Position numbers and translations under genes: made by a program. Shown here in pieces: positions 25,771-34,271 of a DNA stretch of 40,493 nucleotides (its first letter is position 1; each line of letters opens with the position of its first letter). The notes under the pieces were generated by a model. That model searched no databases. It saw nothing but the letters and a program-made list of their open reading frames with translations, and was not told the origin of the DNA. Source of the DNA: Pseudomonadota bacterium (GTDB lineage Bacteria; Pseudomonadota; Gammaproteobacteria; Steroidobacterales; Steroidobacteraceae); contig JAJYLP010000025.1 of the NCBI GenBank assembly GCA_021787615.1, positions 1 through 40,493 of the forward strand, written 5' to 3'.

Positions 25771-26838
25771 TCAGGCGGTGGTGCTCTTGGGGCGCGCGGC
25801 CGACTCGCGTGTGACCAGCTCGTGGGCGACCAGGCGGTGCACGGGCTCGGCGAGCGCGCCGCGTTTGCCGCCGCGCACCGAGGCCACCAACATGTCGACC
25901 GCCTCGCCGGCCATCTGCGCGATCGGCTGATGGATGGTGGTGAGCCCTGGCCAGATATTGGCTGCGATCAGGCTGTCGTCGAAACCAACCACCGTCAGAT
26001 CGTTCGGTACCTCGAGCGCGCGGCGGTGCGCCTCGGCCATCACCGCGGCGGCCATGTCGTCGTTGCTGGCGAAAATCGCGCTCGGCAGCGGCTCGCCCGA
26101 GAGCAGCTTGCGCGCCGCATCGAGCCCGGAGCGAAACGTGAAGAAGCCCTGCTCGACGCGCGGTGCGGGCAGGTTGCCATGCTCCTGCACCGCCGCCGTG
26201 AAGCCGCGCCAGCGCTCCTCGCTGGCCGTCTGGTTGGGATGGCCCTTGATGAACCCCAGGCGCGTGTGCCCGAGTGCCAACAGATAGCGGGTCATCTCGC
26301 GCGCCGCGGCGAAGTCATCGATGCTGACGCACATCACGTCGGCCGGCGGCCGGGCCGCGGCGACGGCGACGATGCGCATGCGCGCAGCCTGCAGCTCCGC
26401 GCGGATCACCGCCGACTCGCACAGCGGCGGCGGCAACACAACGCCAACGACGCCGCCGGCGACCAGCCGCCGCACCGCGCGGCGCGAAGCCGCGGGAGTC
26501 ATCTCGCATTTCTCCAGCACGAGCTGCACGCCGTGCCGGGTCGCCGCATCGAGCGCGCCGACCAGAAATTCACTCAGATACGAGGCGCTCGGGTTGCCAT
26601 AGAGCAGCCCCATGCGTTCCCCGCGCGCGCTGGCGAGATTGCGCGCGGCGAGGTTCGGCGAGTAGCCAAGCTGGCGAACCGCCTGCATCACCGTCTGCCG
26701 GGTGGCATCGCTCACATACTGGCCGCCGTTGACCACCCGCGAGACGGTCATCGGCGAGACGCCGGCGTACCGCGCGACATCCTTGATGGTCACGCTGCGG
26801 CGAGCACCGCTTCGGGATTTACGCGCCGGTTTATTCAT
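25771..26838 (-). CDS. LacI-family transcriptional regulator of the sugar locus
   Basis: 355 residues. The helix-turn-helix is VTIKDVARYAGVSPMTVSRV followed by the hinge helix YSPNLAARNLASAR, which binds the minor groove at the central CG. The ligand domain has the periplasmic-binding fold (VSIDDFAAAREMTRYLLALG, SAIFASNDDMAAAVM, LTVVGFDDSLIAANIWPGLT). Start at ATG 26838 with AGAGG upstream; earlier in-frame codons at 26877 and 26880 are less likely. It sits between the symporter and a divergent channel gene. The four operators in the locus fit a protein of this class, and the resemblance to the Xanthomonas xylan box suggests a XylR role. Confidence 0.9.
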   Translation of the reverse strand: MNKPARKSRSGARRSVTIKDVARYAGVSPMTVSRVVNGGQYVSDATRQTVMQAVRQLGYSPNLAARNLASARGERMGLLYGNPSASYLSEFLVGALDAATRHGVQLVLEKCEMTPAASRRAVRRLVAGGVVGVVLPPPLCESAVIRAELQAARMRIVAVAAARPPADVMCVSIDDFAAAREMTRYLLALGHTRLGFIKGHPNQTASEERWRGFTAAVQEHGNLPAPRVEQGFFTFRSGLDAARKLLSGEPLPSAIFASNDDMAAAVMAEAHRRALEVPNDLTVVGFDDSLIAANIWPGLTTIHQPIAQMAGEAVDMLVASVRGGKRGALAEPVHRLVAHELVTRESAARPKSTTA

Positions 26839-27089
26839 CGAGCCTCTGGGTGATCCTGCCAAATTATCTTTGTACATCAACGCAGGCGGCGTGAAACTTT
26901 AGCACACGCCCGGCGCATGCCGTGATCGTACAAACCGCCACCGCGCGGTGCAGGGCGGCCGGCATCGCGCGCCGATTCTCCATGATAACGCAATCATGCG
27001 CCCTTCGGGCCGACTCTGGCGCCGGGCATCGGGCGCGCCGGAACCGCTTGAACGGCCGTGGCTCCTTCCTCTACGCTCTGGTGGCGCGG

Positions 27090-27989
27090 ATGCCGCGCCC
27101 GCGCCGGAGTCCCTTGGTGCCCCGATCCTCCCGTGTGACGCACACCCTGCAATCCGGCCGGCGGATCGTGCGCGATGGCCTGCCCCGGCGCCGCTGGCAG
27201 GATCTGTATCACGTGTTCATGACCATCAGCTGGCCGCGGCTGTTTGCCGCCTTCGCCGGGTTCTTCGTCGTCTTCAACCTGCTGTTCGCCATGATCTACT
27301 CCCTGCAGGCGACCGATATCGCCCGCCTCAATCCGCCGGGATTCTGGGGGCGGTTCTTCTTCAGCGTCGAGACGCTGGCCACCGTCGGTTACGGCGACAT
27401 GTATCCGCAGACGGTGTTTGCGCACATCGTCGCCTCGGTGGAGATCTTCACCGGCATGATGAGCCTTGCGCTCATCGCCGGGATGATGTTCGCGCGCTTC
27501 TCGCGCCCGACGGCGCGGATCCTGTTCGCCCGTCACGCGGTCATCCGCCCGCTCGACGGCGCGCCGACCCTGATGCTGCGCGCGGCCAATGAACGGCACA
27601 ATGTCATCATGGAGGCGCAGGCGCATCTGCGCCTGGTGCGCGACGAGCAGAGTATCGAGGGTTACCGGATCCGGCGCATCCACGATCTGCGCCTGCGGCG
27701 CAGCGAGCAGCCGGCGTTCCTGTTCGGCTGGACGCTGCTGCACACGCTCGCGCCCGACAGCCCGCTCGCCGGCGCGACGCTCAAGTCCCTGCAGGCCGAC
27801 AACGCGCTGCTGATCCTGACGCTGGTCGGCATCGATGAGACGACCGGACAGACCCTGATGGCGCGCCAGGAGTACTCGGCCGAGATGCTGCGCTGGCAGC
27901 ACACCTTTGCCGACATCCTCTCAACCGGCGCCGACGGCGTCGATCACTTCGACTACGCGAAGTTCCACGACATCGTCCCGCTCGATTGA
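27090..27989 (+). CDS. inward-rectifier potassium channel (KirBac type)
   Basis: 299 residues. Two membrane helices flank the pore (LFAAFAGFFVVFNLLFAMIY and VFAHIVASVEIFTGMMSLAL), with the selectivity filter TVGYGDM. The C-terminal half is the immunoglobulin-like cytoplasmic domain of Kir channels (FARFSRPTARILFARHAVI, PTLMLRAANERHN, WTLLHTLAPDSPL). The frame opens at 26922, but residues before the ATG at 27090 look non-coding. It is divergent from the LacI gene and convergent with aldose epimerase. No link to sugar metabolism is evident; it may be an interloper in the locus. Confidence 0.92.
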   Translation: MPRPRRSPLVPRSSRVTHTLQSGRRIVRDGLPRRRWQDLYHVFMTISWPRLFAAFAGFFVVFNLLFAMIYSLQATDIARLNPPGFWGRFFFSVETLATVGYGDMYPQTVFAHIVASVEIFTGMMSLALIAGMMFARFSRPTARILFARHAVIRPLDGAPTLMLRAANERHNVIMEAQAHLRLVRDEQSIEGYRIRRIHDLRLRRSEQPAFLFGWTLLHTLAPDSPLAGATLKSLQADNALLILTLVGIDETTGQTLMARQEYSAEMLRWQHTFADILSTGADGVDHFDYAKFHDIVPLD

Positions 27990-28010
27990 TGCGCGGGTCG
28001 GCCGGCCGCC

Positions 28011-28913
28011 TCAGCAGGCGCAGGGGCCGCGCGTGGCGCTGACTCTGACAGTAGCCGAGAGGCTCGCGCCGGGCCCGAGCGCCCGCACGCCGGTGAGTGC
28101 GGGCGGCTCGGGCCGGTTGAGCGCATCGGGCATCTGGCTCAATGGCTCGAGACACACGAACGCCTCCCCCGGGGGCAGGTACACGTGCAGCCATCGAAGA
28201 GGCTCTCCGGCGCGCAGCCGCACGCACAGCCCCTCCTCCGGCCACTCGAGCTGCGCGAGCCCCTGCCAGCCGCTGTAGCAGTGATCGATCAGCCGGTCGG
28301 CCGGCAGGATCTCGCCCCGCGACCAGTTGCCGAAGGTCGCCCCCGGCGCGAGCCGCCTCGGCAGACAGTCCGGGTCGGCGAGCCAGACCTGCGCGACGCC
28401 GGCGCGCAGCCGCATGCGCGGCGAGCGGCGAAAGTACGGATGCCAGCCGAGGCCGGCCGGCATCGGCTGATCGGAGCGGTTCTCGAGCGACAGCCTCACC
28501 TCGAGGCCCTCCTCATCGAGCGCGAGACTCTGGCGCGCCGCATACGCCCAGGGCCACTCCCCGGCGGCGTGTTCGCACAGCAGCGCGAGGCGACTCGGCT
28601 CGGCGCGCTCGACCCGCCAGGGCGCGCGCCAGCCCTGGCCATGCAGGGGATGGGCCTGGCCGGGCGCATTCGGCGTGAGCCGCACCTCGCGCGCGCCCCA
28701 ACGGAAGCGCCCGTGCGCGATCCGATTGACGAAGGGCACGAGCGCGAAGCCTGCGCTCGCCAGCGGCTCGTCGGTGCCGGGCGGCGCGCGCCGCAGCAGT
28801 TCCACGCCCTGAAAGCGCATACCGGCGAGCGAGGCGCCGAGCGCCGGCAGCACATCGAGCGCGTAATCGCCGCGCGCGATCGAGATCATTCCGGCTCCCG
28901 CATCCTCGGCCAT
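28011..28913 (-). CDS. aldose 1-epimerase family protein
   Basis: 300 residues of the GalM fold. The active-site elements are present: NRIAHGRF, HPLHGQGW with the first His, GLGWHPYF with the catalytic His, and AFVCLEPLSQMPDALN with the catalytic Glu. It would interconvert the anomers of a sugar released by hydrolysis. It is the next gene after uxuB on the same strand (68 bp), so it probably belongs to the same LacI-controlled transcript. Sugar specificity is not readable from the sequence. Confidence 0.88.
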   Translation of the reverse strand: MAEDAGAGMISIARGDYALDVLPALGASLAGMRFQGVELLRRAPPGTDEPLASAGFALVPFVNRIAHGRFRWGAREVRLTPNAPGQAHPLHGQGWRAPWRVERAEPSRLALLCEHAAGEWPWAYAARQSLALDEEGLEVRLSLENRSDQPMPAGLGWHPYFRRSPRMRLRAGVAQVWLADPDCLPRRLAPGATFGNWSRGEILPADRLIDHCYSGWQGLAQLEWPEEGLCVRLRAGEPLRWLHVYLPPGEAFVCLEPLSQMPDALNRPEPPALTGVRALGPGASLSATVRVSATRGPCAC

Positions 28914-28981
28914 GCCTCAGTCCCGTGGTGTTTCGCGACGAGCGCTCAGCGGCGCCGAGGCGCAGGGCACGTCGCTCCCGA

Positions 28982-30448
28982 TCATGCACCGCCGCCTTGC
29001 GCCGCAGGAATCGCACCGCCCGGACCGAGCGCACGATAGGCGTTCACCAACGCGCGCACGAACGCCGGTTCCGCCGCCATGCGCGGCGCAAAGGTGTCCT
29101 CGAGGGTGAGAAAGCGGGCAACATCCCTCTCGGGCTCATCGGTGCAGGCACGGCCGAGGGCGAGCAGTCGTTCGGCCGCAGGATCGGTCAACGCCTCCCC
29201 GGCGCGGGCGCACGCGACGACAAAGCGCAGCCACGCCGCAATCGGCAGTGCGAGGCGCTCGATGGGCCGACCGGCCGCGAGCGCCTCGCTCATGGTGCTC
29301 AGCAGCCGCACCGGAAGCTTTTTCGAGCCGTCCCAGGCGATCTGCGCGAGGCGATGGCGCACGCTCGGATTGCGCAAGCGCTCGAGCGTTGCATCGATGT
29401 AGGCGGACAGCTCGGGCCTCCCGGGACCGTGCAGGCTCGGCGCGATGTCCTCTCGCATCAGCCGCTCGAGGAAGCGAGCCAGCGGTGCATCGCGCATCGC
29501 CTCGGCCACCGTGCTGCGCCCCCGCAGCAGGCCGATGTAGGCGAGCGTCGAGTGCGCGCCGTTGACGAGACGTAATTTCGCGCGGTCGTACACCGACACG
29601 TCGGCCGCCAGCGTAACGCCGACCGAGGCCCAGTCGGCCACGCGCACCTCGGGCAGATCCTCAATGACCCATTGCGTGAAGCGCTCACGCTGCACCGGCC
29701 ACGCGTCCTCGAGCCCGCTCGCCTCGGCGACACGCTCGATCAGCTCGGCGTCGGTGGCCGGCGTGATGCTGTCGACCATGGTGCGCGGGAAAGCGACCTC
29801 GGACTCGATCCACCGGGCGAACGGGCGGTCGCGGCGCGCGGCGAACGCCGCCACCGCCGCGCGCAGCGTCGGTCCGTTGTCCGGCAGATTGTCACAGCTC
29901 ACCACGGCAAAGGGAGTGTGCCCATGCTCGCGCCGCCGCCACAGTCCCTCGGCGAGAAATCCGATGGGGCTGCGCGCGGGCGCGGCCGAGCCCAGATCGT
30001 GGGCGATGTCCGGGTGGCGCGGATCGAGCTGCCCGTCGGGGCCAAGACAGTAGCCCTTCTCCGTCACGGTGAGCGTGACGATGCGGGTCTCGGGAGCCTC
30101 GAGGCGGGCCAACACGGCGTCGCGATCGGCGGGCGCGGCGAGGATCTCGCGCAGCGCGCCGATGATGCGCACCTGCGGGGCCCCGCCGAGCTCGGCGAGG
30201 CAGTAGAGGTAATCCTGCCGCGAGAGCGCCTCGCGCGCCCCGGCGCTGCGCAGCGAAACGGCGCTGATCGCCCAGCGCGGGTCGCGCTCGAGCAGGCGGT
30301 CCGCGTAGTACGCTTGGTGCGCGCGATGAAATGCGCCCGGTCCGAAATGCACCCAGCCGACGCGGCAGGCCCCGCGCACATAGCCCGGGCGGGCCGCACC
30401 CCGCCGCGCCTGTGTCAGGGTCGCCTCGCTGAGCCGCAGCCGTCTCAT
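28982..30448 (-). CDS. uxuB: fructuronate reductase / mannitol dehydrogenase family protein
   Basis: 488 residues. The N-terminal VGWVHFGPGAFHRAHQAYY is the dinucleotide-binding region, VVSCDNLPDNG follows, and the catalytic block KLRLVNGAHSTLAYIGLL contains the Lys, Asn and His of the polyol dehydrogenase family. Mannitol dehydrogenase and fructuronate reductase look alike, but the neighbours (uronate isomerase, mannonate dehydratase, GH67) make reduction of fructuronate to mannonate with NADH the clear choice. The open frame extends to 30562; the family N-terminus fits ATG 30448. It is divergent from GH67 and shares an operator at 30463-30476. Confidence 0.9.
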   Translation of the reverse strand: MRRLRLSEATLTQARRGAARPGYVRGACRVGWVHFGPGAFHRAHQAYYADRLLERDPRWAISAVSLRSAGAREALSRQDYLYCLAELGGAPQVRIIGALREILAAPADRDAVLARLEAPETRIVTLTVTEKGYCLGPDGQLDPRHPDIAHDLGSAAPARSPIGFLAEGLWRRREHGHTPFAVVSCDNLPDNGPTLRAAVAAFAARRDRPFARWIESEVAFPRTMVDSITPATDAELIERVAEASGLEDAWPVQRERFTQWVIEDLPEVRVADWASVGVTLAADVSVYDRAKLRLVNGAHSTLAYIGLLRGRSTVAEAMRDAPLARFLERLMREDIAPSLHGPGRPELSAYIDATLERLRNPSVRHRLAQIAWDGSKKLPVRLLSTMSEALAAGRPIERLALPIAAWLRFVVACARAGEALTDPAAERLLALGRACTDEPERDVARFLTLEDTFAPRMAAEPAFVRALVNAYRALGPGGAIPAAQGGGA

Positions 30449-30462
30449 TGGAGCGAGACTAA

Positions 30463-30476
30463 TGATAGCGTTAGCA
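30463..30476. promoter_or_regulatory. LacI-family operator between uxuB and the GH67 gene
   Basis: TGATAGCGTTAGCA matches TGnTAnCGnTAnCA at every fixed position. It lies 14 bp upstream of the uxuB start and 36 bp upstream of the GH67 start, in the 64-bp divergent promoter region, so one site can control both directions. For GH67 a TTGGAG/TTAGCA promoter with a 17-bp spacer (30448-30476) would overlap it. Confidence 0.82.
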
Positions 30477-30512
30477 TTTTGCAATGCATCGGCAATGCGC
30501 CGCGGGGGAATC

Positions 30513-32759
30513 ATGTTACAGCTGACGGATTTTACCGGGCGCCGCGCAGCGGCGGCGCTCATCGCGGCAGCCGGGCTGCTGACGGGACTCGCCCTCGCTC
30601 CCCGGGCGCACGCCGATGACGGCTATCGTCTGTGGCTGCGCTACGTTCCGGTGCACGGTGCGTGGCTCGCGCGCTATCGCCGCTCGGCCGCCGAGCTCGT
30701 TCCCGGCGGTGCGCTCTCCCCGACGCTGCGCGCGGCGCGCGCGGAACTCGAGCGAGGACTCGCGGGCATGCTCGGACGGCGGCTGCCGAGCGCGCCCTCG
30801 GTCACCGCCGGCGGGGCGATCCTGTTCGGCACACCCCACGGCTCGCCGCTCATCCGCGCGCTGCGGCTCGGCCTGCGCCGGGTCGGGCGGGAAGGCTACG
30901 TGATCCGCACCATCACCGTGCGGGGCCACCCCACCACGGTCATTGCCGGCAACAGCGAGGTCGGGGTGCTCTACGGCGCGTTCCGCTTCCTGCGGCAGAT
31001 CCAGACGCGCCGGCCGATCGACGCGCTCGACATCGTCTCGCGTCCGAAGATCCGCCATCGCATACTCGATTTCTGGGACAACCTCGACGGCAGCGTCGAG
31101 CGCGGCTACGCCGGGGACTCGATCTGGAAGTGGGACGAGCTGCCGCAGTATCTCTCGCCGCGCTACAGCGACTTTGCCCGCGCCTGCGCCTCGATCGGCA
31201 TCAACGGCGTGGTGCTGAACAACGTCAACGCCAGCCCGTATGTGCTGACACCGCTGTACCTCGCGAAGGTTGCCGCGCTCGCCGGCGTGCTGCGGCCCTA
31301 CGGCATCCGTGTCTATCTGTCCGTGCCCTTCAGTGCGCCGATCACGGTGGGCCGGCTGGACAGCGCCGATCCGCTCGATGCGGCGGTGCAGGCGTGGTGG
31401 CGCCGCAAGGTCGCCGCGATCTACCGCGAAGTGCCCGGCTTCGGCGGCTTGCTGATGAAGGCGGACTCCGAGGGCGAACCGGGTCCTGAGAATTACGGGC
31501 GCACGCAGGCCCAGGGGGCGAACCTGCTCGCCCGGGCGCTCGCGCCATATCACGGCATCCTCATGTGGCGCGCGTTCGTCTACTCAACCAACCCGCATTC
31601 CGAGGACCGGGTCAAGCAGTCCTACGACATCTTCAAGCCGCTCGATGGGAAATTCGACCGCAACGTGATCCTGCAGGTGAAGAACGGCCCGCTCGACTTC
31701 CAGCCGCGCGAGCCGTTTCATCCGCTGTTCGGCGCAATGCCCAAGACGAACCTGATGCTCGAGCTCGAGATCACCAAGGAGTACCTGGGCCAGCAGACGA
31801 GCCTCGTCTATCTCGGCACGCTCTTCGAGGAGGCGCTGCGCGCCGACACCTGGGCGCGCGGGCGCGGCTCGACGGTGGCGCGCGTGATCGACGGCTCGCT
31901 CTACGGGGAGCGTCAGACCGGCATCGCCGGCGTCGCCAACATCGGCTCGGACCGCAACTGGTGCGGCTCGATCTTCAACCAGTCCAACTGGTACGCGTTC
32001 GGCCGGCTCGCCTGGAATCCCGACGCCTCGGCGCGCGCCATCGCCGCGCAATGGGTGCGCATGACCTTCACAGACAACCCCGCCTTCGTGCACCCCGTGG
32101 TGCGCATGATGATGGCCTCGCGCGAAGCGGTGGTCGATTACATGGACCCGCTCGGCCTTGCCAGCCAGATGGCCGCCGGCACGCACTTCGGACCCGGCCC
32201 CTGGGTCGCCCCGGGACCCCACCTGCCGCCGGACTGGTCGAGCACCTATTACAGCCGCGCGGACGCCACGGGCATCGGCTTCGACCGCACGGCGAGCGGC
32301 AGCGATGCCGTCGCCCAGTACGCTGCGCACGTGGCCGACGAGTTCGCCAGCCTCCGACATTGTCCCGAGGATTTGCTGCTGTGGTTTCATCACCTACCGT
32401 GGACCTACCGCATGCGCTCCGGCCGCATGCTGTGGGACTCCCTGGTGCTGCACTACGCGCGCGGCGTCGATGAGGTCCGGCGCATGCGCCGGACCTGGCA
32501 CAGACTTGCCCGCTACGTCGATCCGCAGCGATTCCGCCTGACGGCGGCGTTTCTGGCCATCCAGCAACAGGACGCCGAATGGTGGCGCGATGCGAGCATC
32601 GCCTACTTTCAGTCGATCTCGCGCCTGCCGCTGCCGGCGGGAGTCGCGCCCCCGCCTGACCCGCTGAAGGCCTATGAAGCGTTCTGCATCCCCTTCGTGG
32701 AGGGCACGCCGGGGGCCGGGCCGGCCTGCCCGCCGGATGACTCGCCCGTGCCACACTAA
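30513..32759 (+). CDS. secreted alpha-glucuronidase, GH67
   Basis: 748 residues with a signal peptide (AAAALIAAAGLLTGLALAPRAHA). GH67 landmarks: GFGGLLMKADSEGEPGPENY (catalytic acid Glu region, about 309-328), QVKNGPLDFQPREPF (Asp, about 387) and LMLELEITKEYLGQQ (Glu base, about 416). These correspond to E292, D365 and E393 of the Cellvibrio enzyme, from memory. It removes (4-O-methyl-)glucuronic acid from the non-reducing end of aldouronic acids. A signal peptide puts it in the periplasm or outside, while many GH67 enzymes are cytoplasmic. ATG 30513 has GGGGGAA upstream. It leads into uxaC 66 bp later. Confidence 0.95.
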   Translation: MLQLTDFTGRRAAAALIAAAGLLTGLALAPRAHADDGYRLWLRYVPVHGAWLARYRRSAAELVPGGALSPTLRAARAELERGLAGMLGRRLPSAPSVTAGGAILFGTPHGSPLIRALRLGLRRVGREGYVIRTITVRGHPTTVIAGNSEVGVLYGAFRFLRQIQTRRPIDALDIVSRPKIRHRILDFWDNLDGSVERGYAGDSIWKWDELPQYLSPRYSDFARACASIGINGVVLNNVNASPYVLTPLYLAKVAALAGVLRPYGIRVYLSVPFSAPITVGRLDSADPLDAAVQAWWRRKVAAIYREVPGFGGLLMKADSEGEPGPENYGRTQAQGANLLARALAPYHGILMWRAFVYSTNPHSEDRVKQSYDIFKPLDGKFDRNVILQVKNGPLDFQPREPFHPLFGAMPKTNLMLELEITKEYLGQQTSLVYLGTLFEEALRADTWARGRGSTVARVIDGSLYGERQTGIAGVANIGSDRNWCGSIFNQSNWYAFGRLAWNPDASARAIAAQWVRMTFTDNPAFVHPVVRMMMASREAVVDYMDPLGLASQMAAGTHFGPGPWVAPGPHLPPDWSSTYYSRADATGIGFDRTASGSDAVAQYAAHVADEFASLRHCPEDLLLWFHHLPWTYRMRSGRMLWDSLVLHYARGVDEVRRMRRTWHRLARYVDPQRFRLTAAFLAIQQQDAEWWRDASIAYFQSISRLPLPAGVAPPPDPLKAYEAFCIPFVEGTPGAGPACPPDDSPVPH

Positions 32760-32825
32760 GCGCGCTACCGTATGCCGCGGCGTCCCGGCTGAAACCGTGC
32801 GCCGCCTCGAGGGAGGACCTAGAGA

Positions 32826-34271
32826 ATGAGTGCTGAGCCCAGCCCCACGCGTACCGCGGCGCTGCACCCGGATCGGCTGCTTCCCGCGGACCCGGGCACG
32901 CGCGCCATCGCCCGGCGGCTCTACGCCGAGATCCGCGCGCTGCCGATCATCAGCCCCCACGGGCACACCGATCCGCGCTGGTTCGCAACCAACGAGCCGT
33001 TCAGCGACCCGGCATCGCTGCTGCTGACGCCCGACCATTACCTCACCCGCATGCTCTACAGCCAGGGCGTGCCGCTCGAGGCGCTCGGGGTCGCCCCGGA
33101 GGGCGCCCGCGGGGCGCCGGGCGAGCCGCGCGCGATCTGGCGCACCTTCGCCGAGCGCTACCACCTGTTCCGCGGCACACCGAGCCGGCTGTGGCTCGAC
33201 TGGGTGCTCGCCGAGGTGTTCGGCGCCGAGATCCCCTTGAGCGCGGCCAACGCCGAGCGCGCCTATGAGCGCATCAGCGAGCGGCTCGCCGAGCCGGCGT
33301 TTCGCCCGCGGGCGCTGTTCGAGCGCTTTGGCATCGAGGTGCTCGCCACCACCGAGTCCCCGCTCGACACGCTCGAGCCGCACGCGGCGATCCGCGAGAG
33401 CGGCTGGCCCGGCCGGGTCATCACCGCCTACCGCCCCGACCCGGTGGTCGACCCCGAGACCCCGGGATTCCTGCGCCATCTCGAGCGCTTCGGGACACTG
33501 ACCGACATCGACCCGTTCAGCTGGCGCGGCTACCTCGCGGCGCACCGCGCGCGGCGCGCGTTTTTTGCCTCATTCGGCGCCACCTCCACCGACCACGGCC
33601 ATCCGACGGCGCGCACCGCCGATCTCGAGGAGCGCGCCGCGGAGGCGCTGTTTGAGCGCGTGGTGCACGGGGCGCGCTCGAAGACGCTCGCCAGTGCCGA
33701 TGCGGAAGCCTTCCGCGCGCAGATGCTCACCGAAATGGCCCGCATGAGCCTCGAGGACGGGTTGGTGATGCAACTGCACCCGGGCGCCTGTCGCAATCAC
33801 AACACCGCGCTCTTCCGGCGCTTCGGTGCCAACATCGGCGCCGACATTCCGAGGCCGACCGATTACGTCGAGGCGCTGCGCCCGCTGCTCGCGCGCTTCG
33901 GCAACGAGGGCGCGCTCACCCTCATCGTCTTCACGCTCGATGAATCGAGCTACAGCCGCGAGCTGGCGCCGCTCGCCGGCCATTACCCGGCGCTCAAGCT
34001 CGGGCCCGCCTGGTGGTTTCACGACAGTCCCGAGGGGCTGATGCGCTTCCGCGAGCGGACCACGGAGACGGCCGGGTTCTACAATACCGTCGGATTCAAC
34101 GACGACACCAGGGCGTTCCTGTCGATCCCGGCGCGCCACGATGCCGCGCGACGGATCGACTGCGCGTTTCTCGCCCGCCTCGTCGCCGAGCACCGCCTGC
34201 CCGAGGAGGAAGCCGTGCAGGTGGCGCGCGACCTCGCCTACCGTCTGCCCAAACAGGCCTACCGGCTGTAG
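32826..34271 (+). CDS. uxaC: uronate isomerase (glucuronate/galacturonate isomerase)
   Basis: 481 residues of the amidohydrolase fold. The metal motif ISPHGHTDPRWF (H45, H47) is near the N-terminus; other landmarks are WLDWVLAEVFG, TTESPLDTL, MQLHPGACRNHN and the C-terminal GFYNTVGFNDDTRAFLSIPARHD. It converts glucuronate to fructuronate (and galacturonate to tagaturonate). GGAGG is 10 nt before the ATG. It is co-directional with GH67 and shares 13 bp with the convergent 34259-36214 gene at their 3' ends. It supplies the substrate for UxuB, encoded nearby. Confidence 0.95.
   Translation: MSAEPSPTRTAALHPDRLLPADPGTRAIARRLYAEIRALPIISPHGHTDPRWFATNEPFSDPASLLLTPDHYLTRMLYSQGVPLEALGVAPEGARGAPGEPRAIWRTFAERYHLFRGTPSRLWLDWVLAEVFGAEIPLSAANAERAYERISERLAEPAFRPRALFERFGIEVLATTESPLDTLEPHAAIRESGWPGRVITAYRPDPVVDPETPGFLRHLERFGTLTDIDPFSWRGYLAAHRARRAFFASFGATSTDHGHPTARTADLEERAAEALFERVVHGARSKTLASADAEAFRAQMLTEMARMSLEDGLVMQLHPGACRNHNTALFRRFGANIGADIPRPTDYVEALRPLLARFGNEGALTLIVFTLDESSYSRELAPLAGHYPALKLGPAWWFHDSPEGLMRFRERTTETAGFYNTVGFNDDTRAFLSIPARHDAARRIDCAFLARLVAEHRLPEEEAVQVARDLAYRLPKQAYRL

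Noticed and set aside
32760-32825. Fifth LacI operator between GH67 and uxaC (CGCTACCGTATGCC)
   Set aside because: It breaks several fixed positions of the motif and the genes are co-directional, so a separate operator is not needed.
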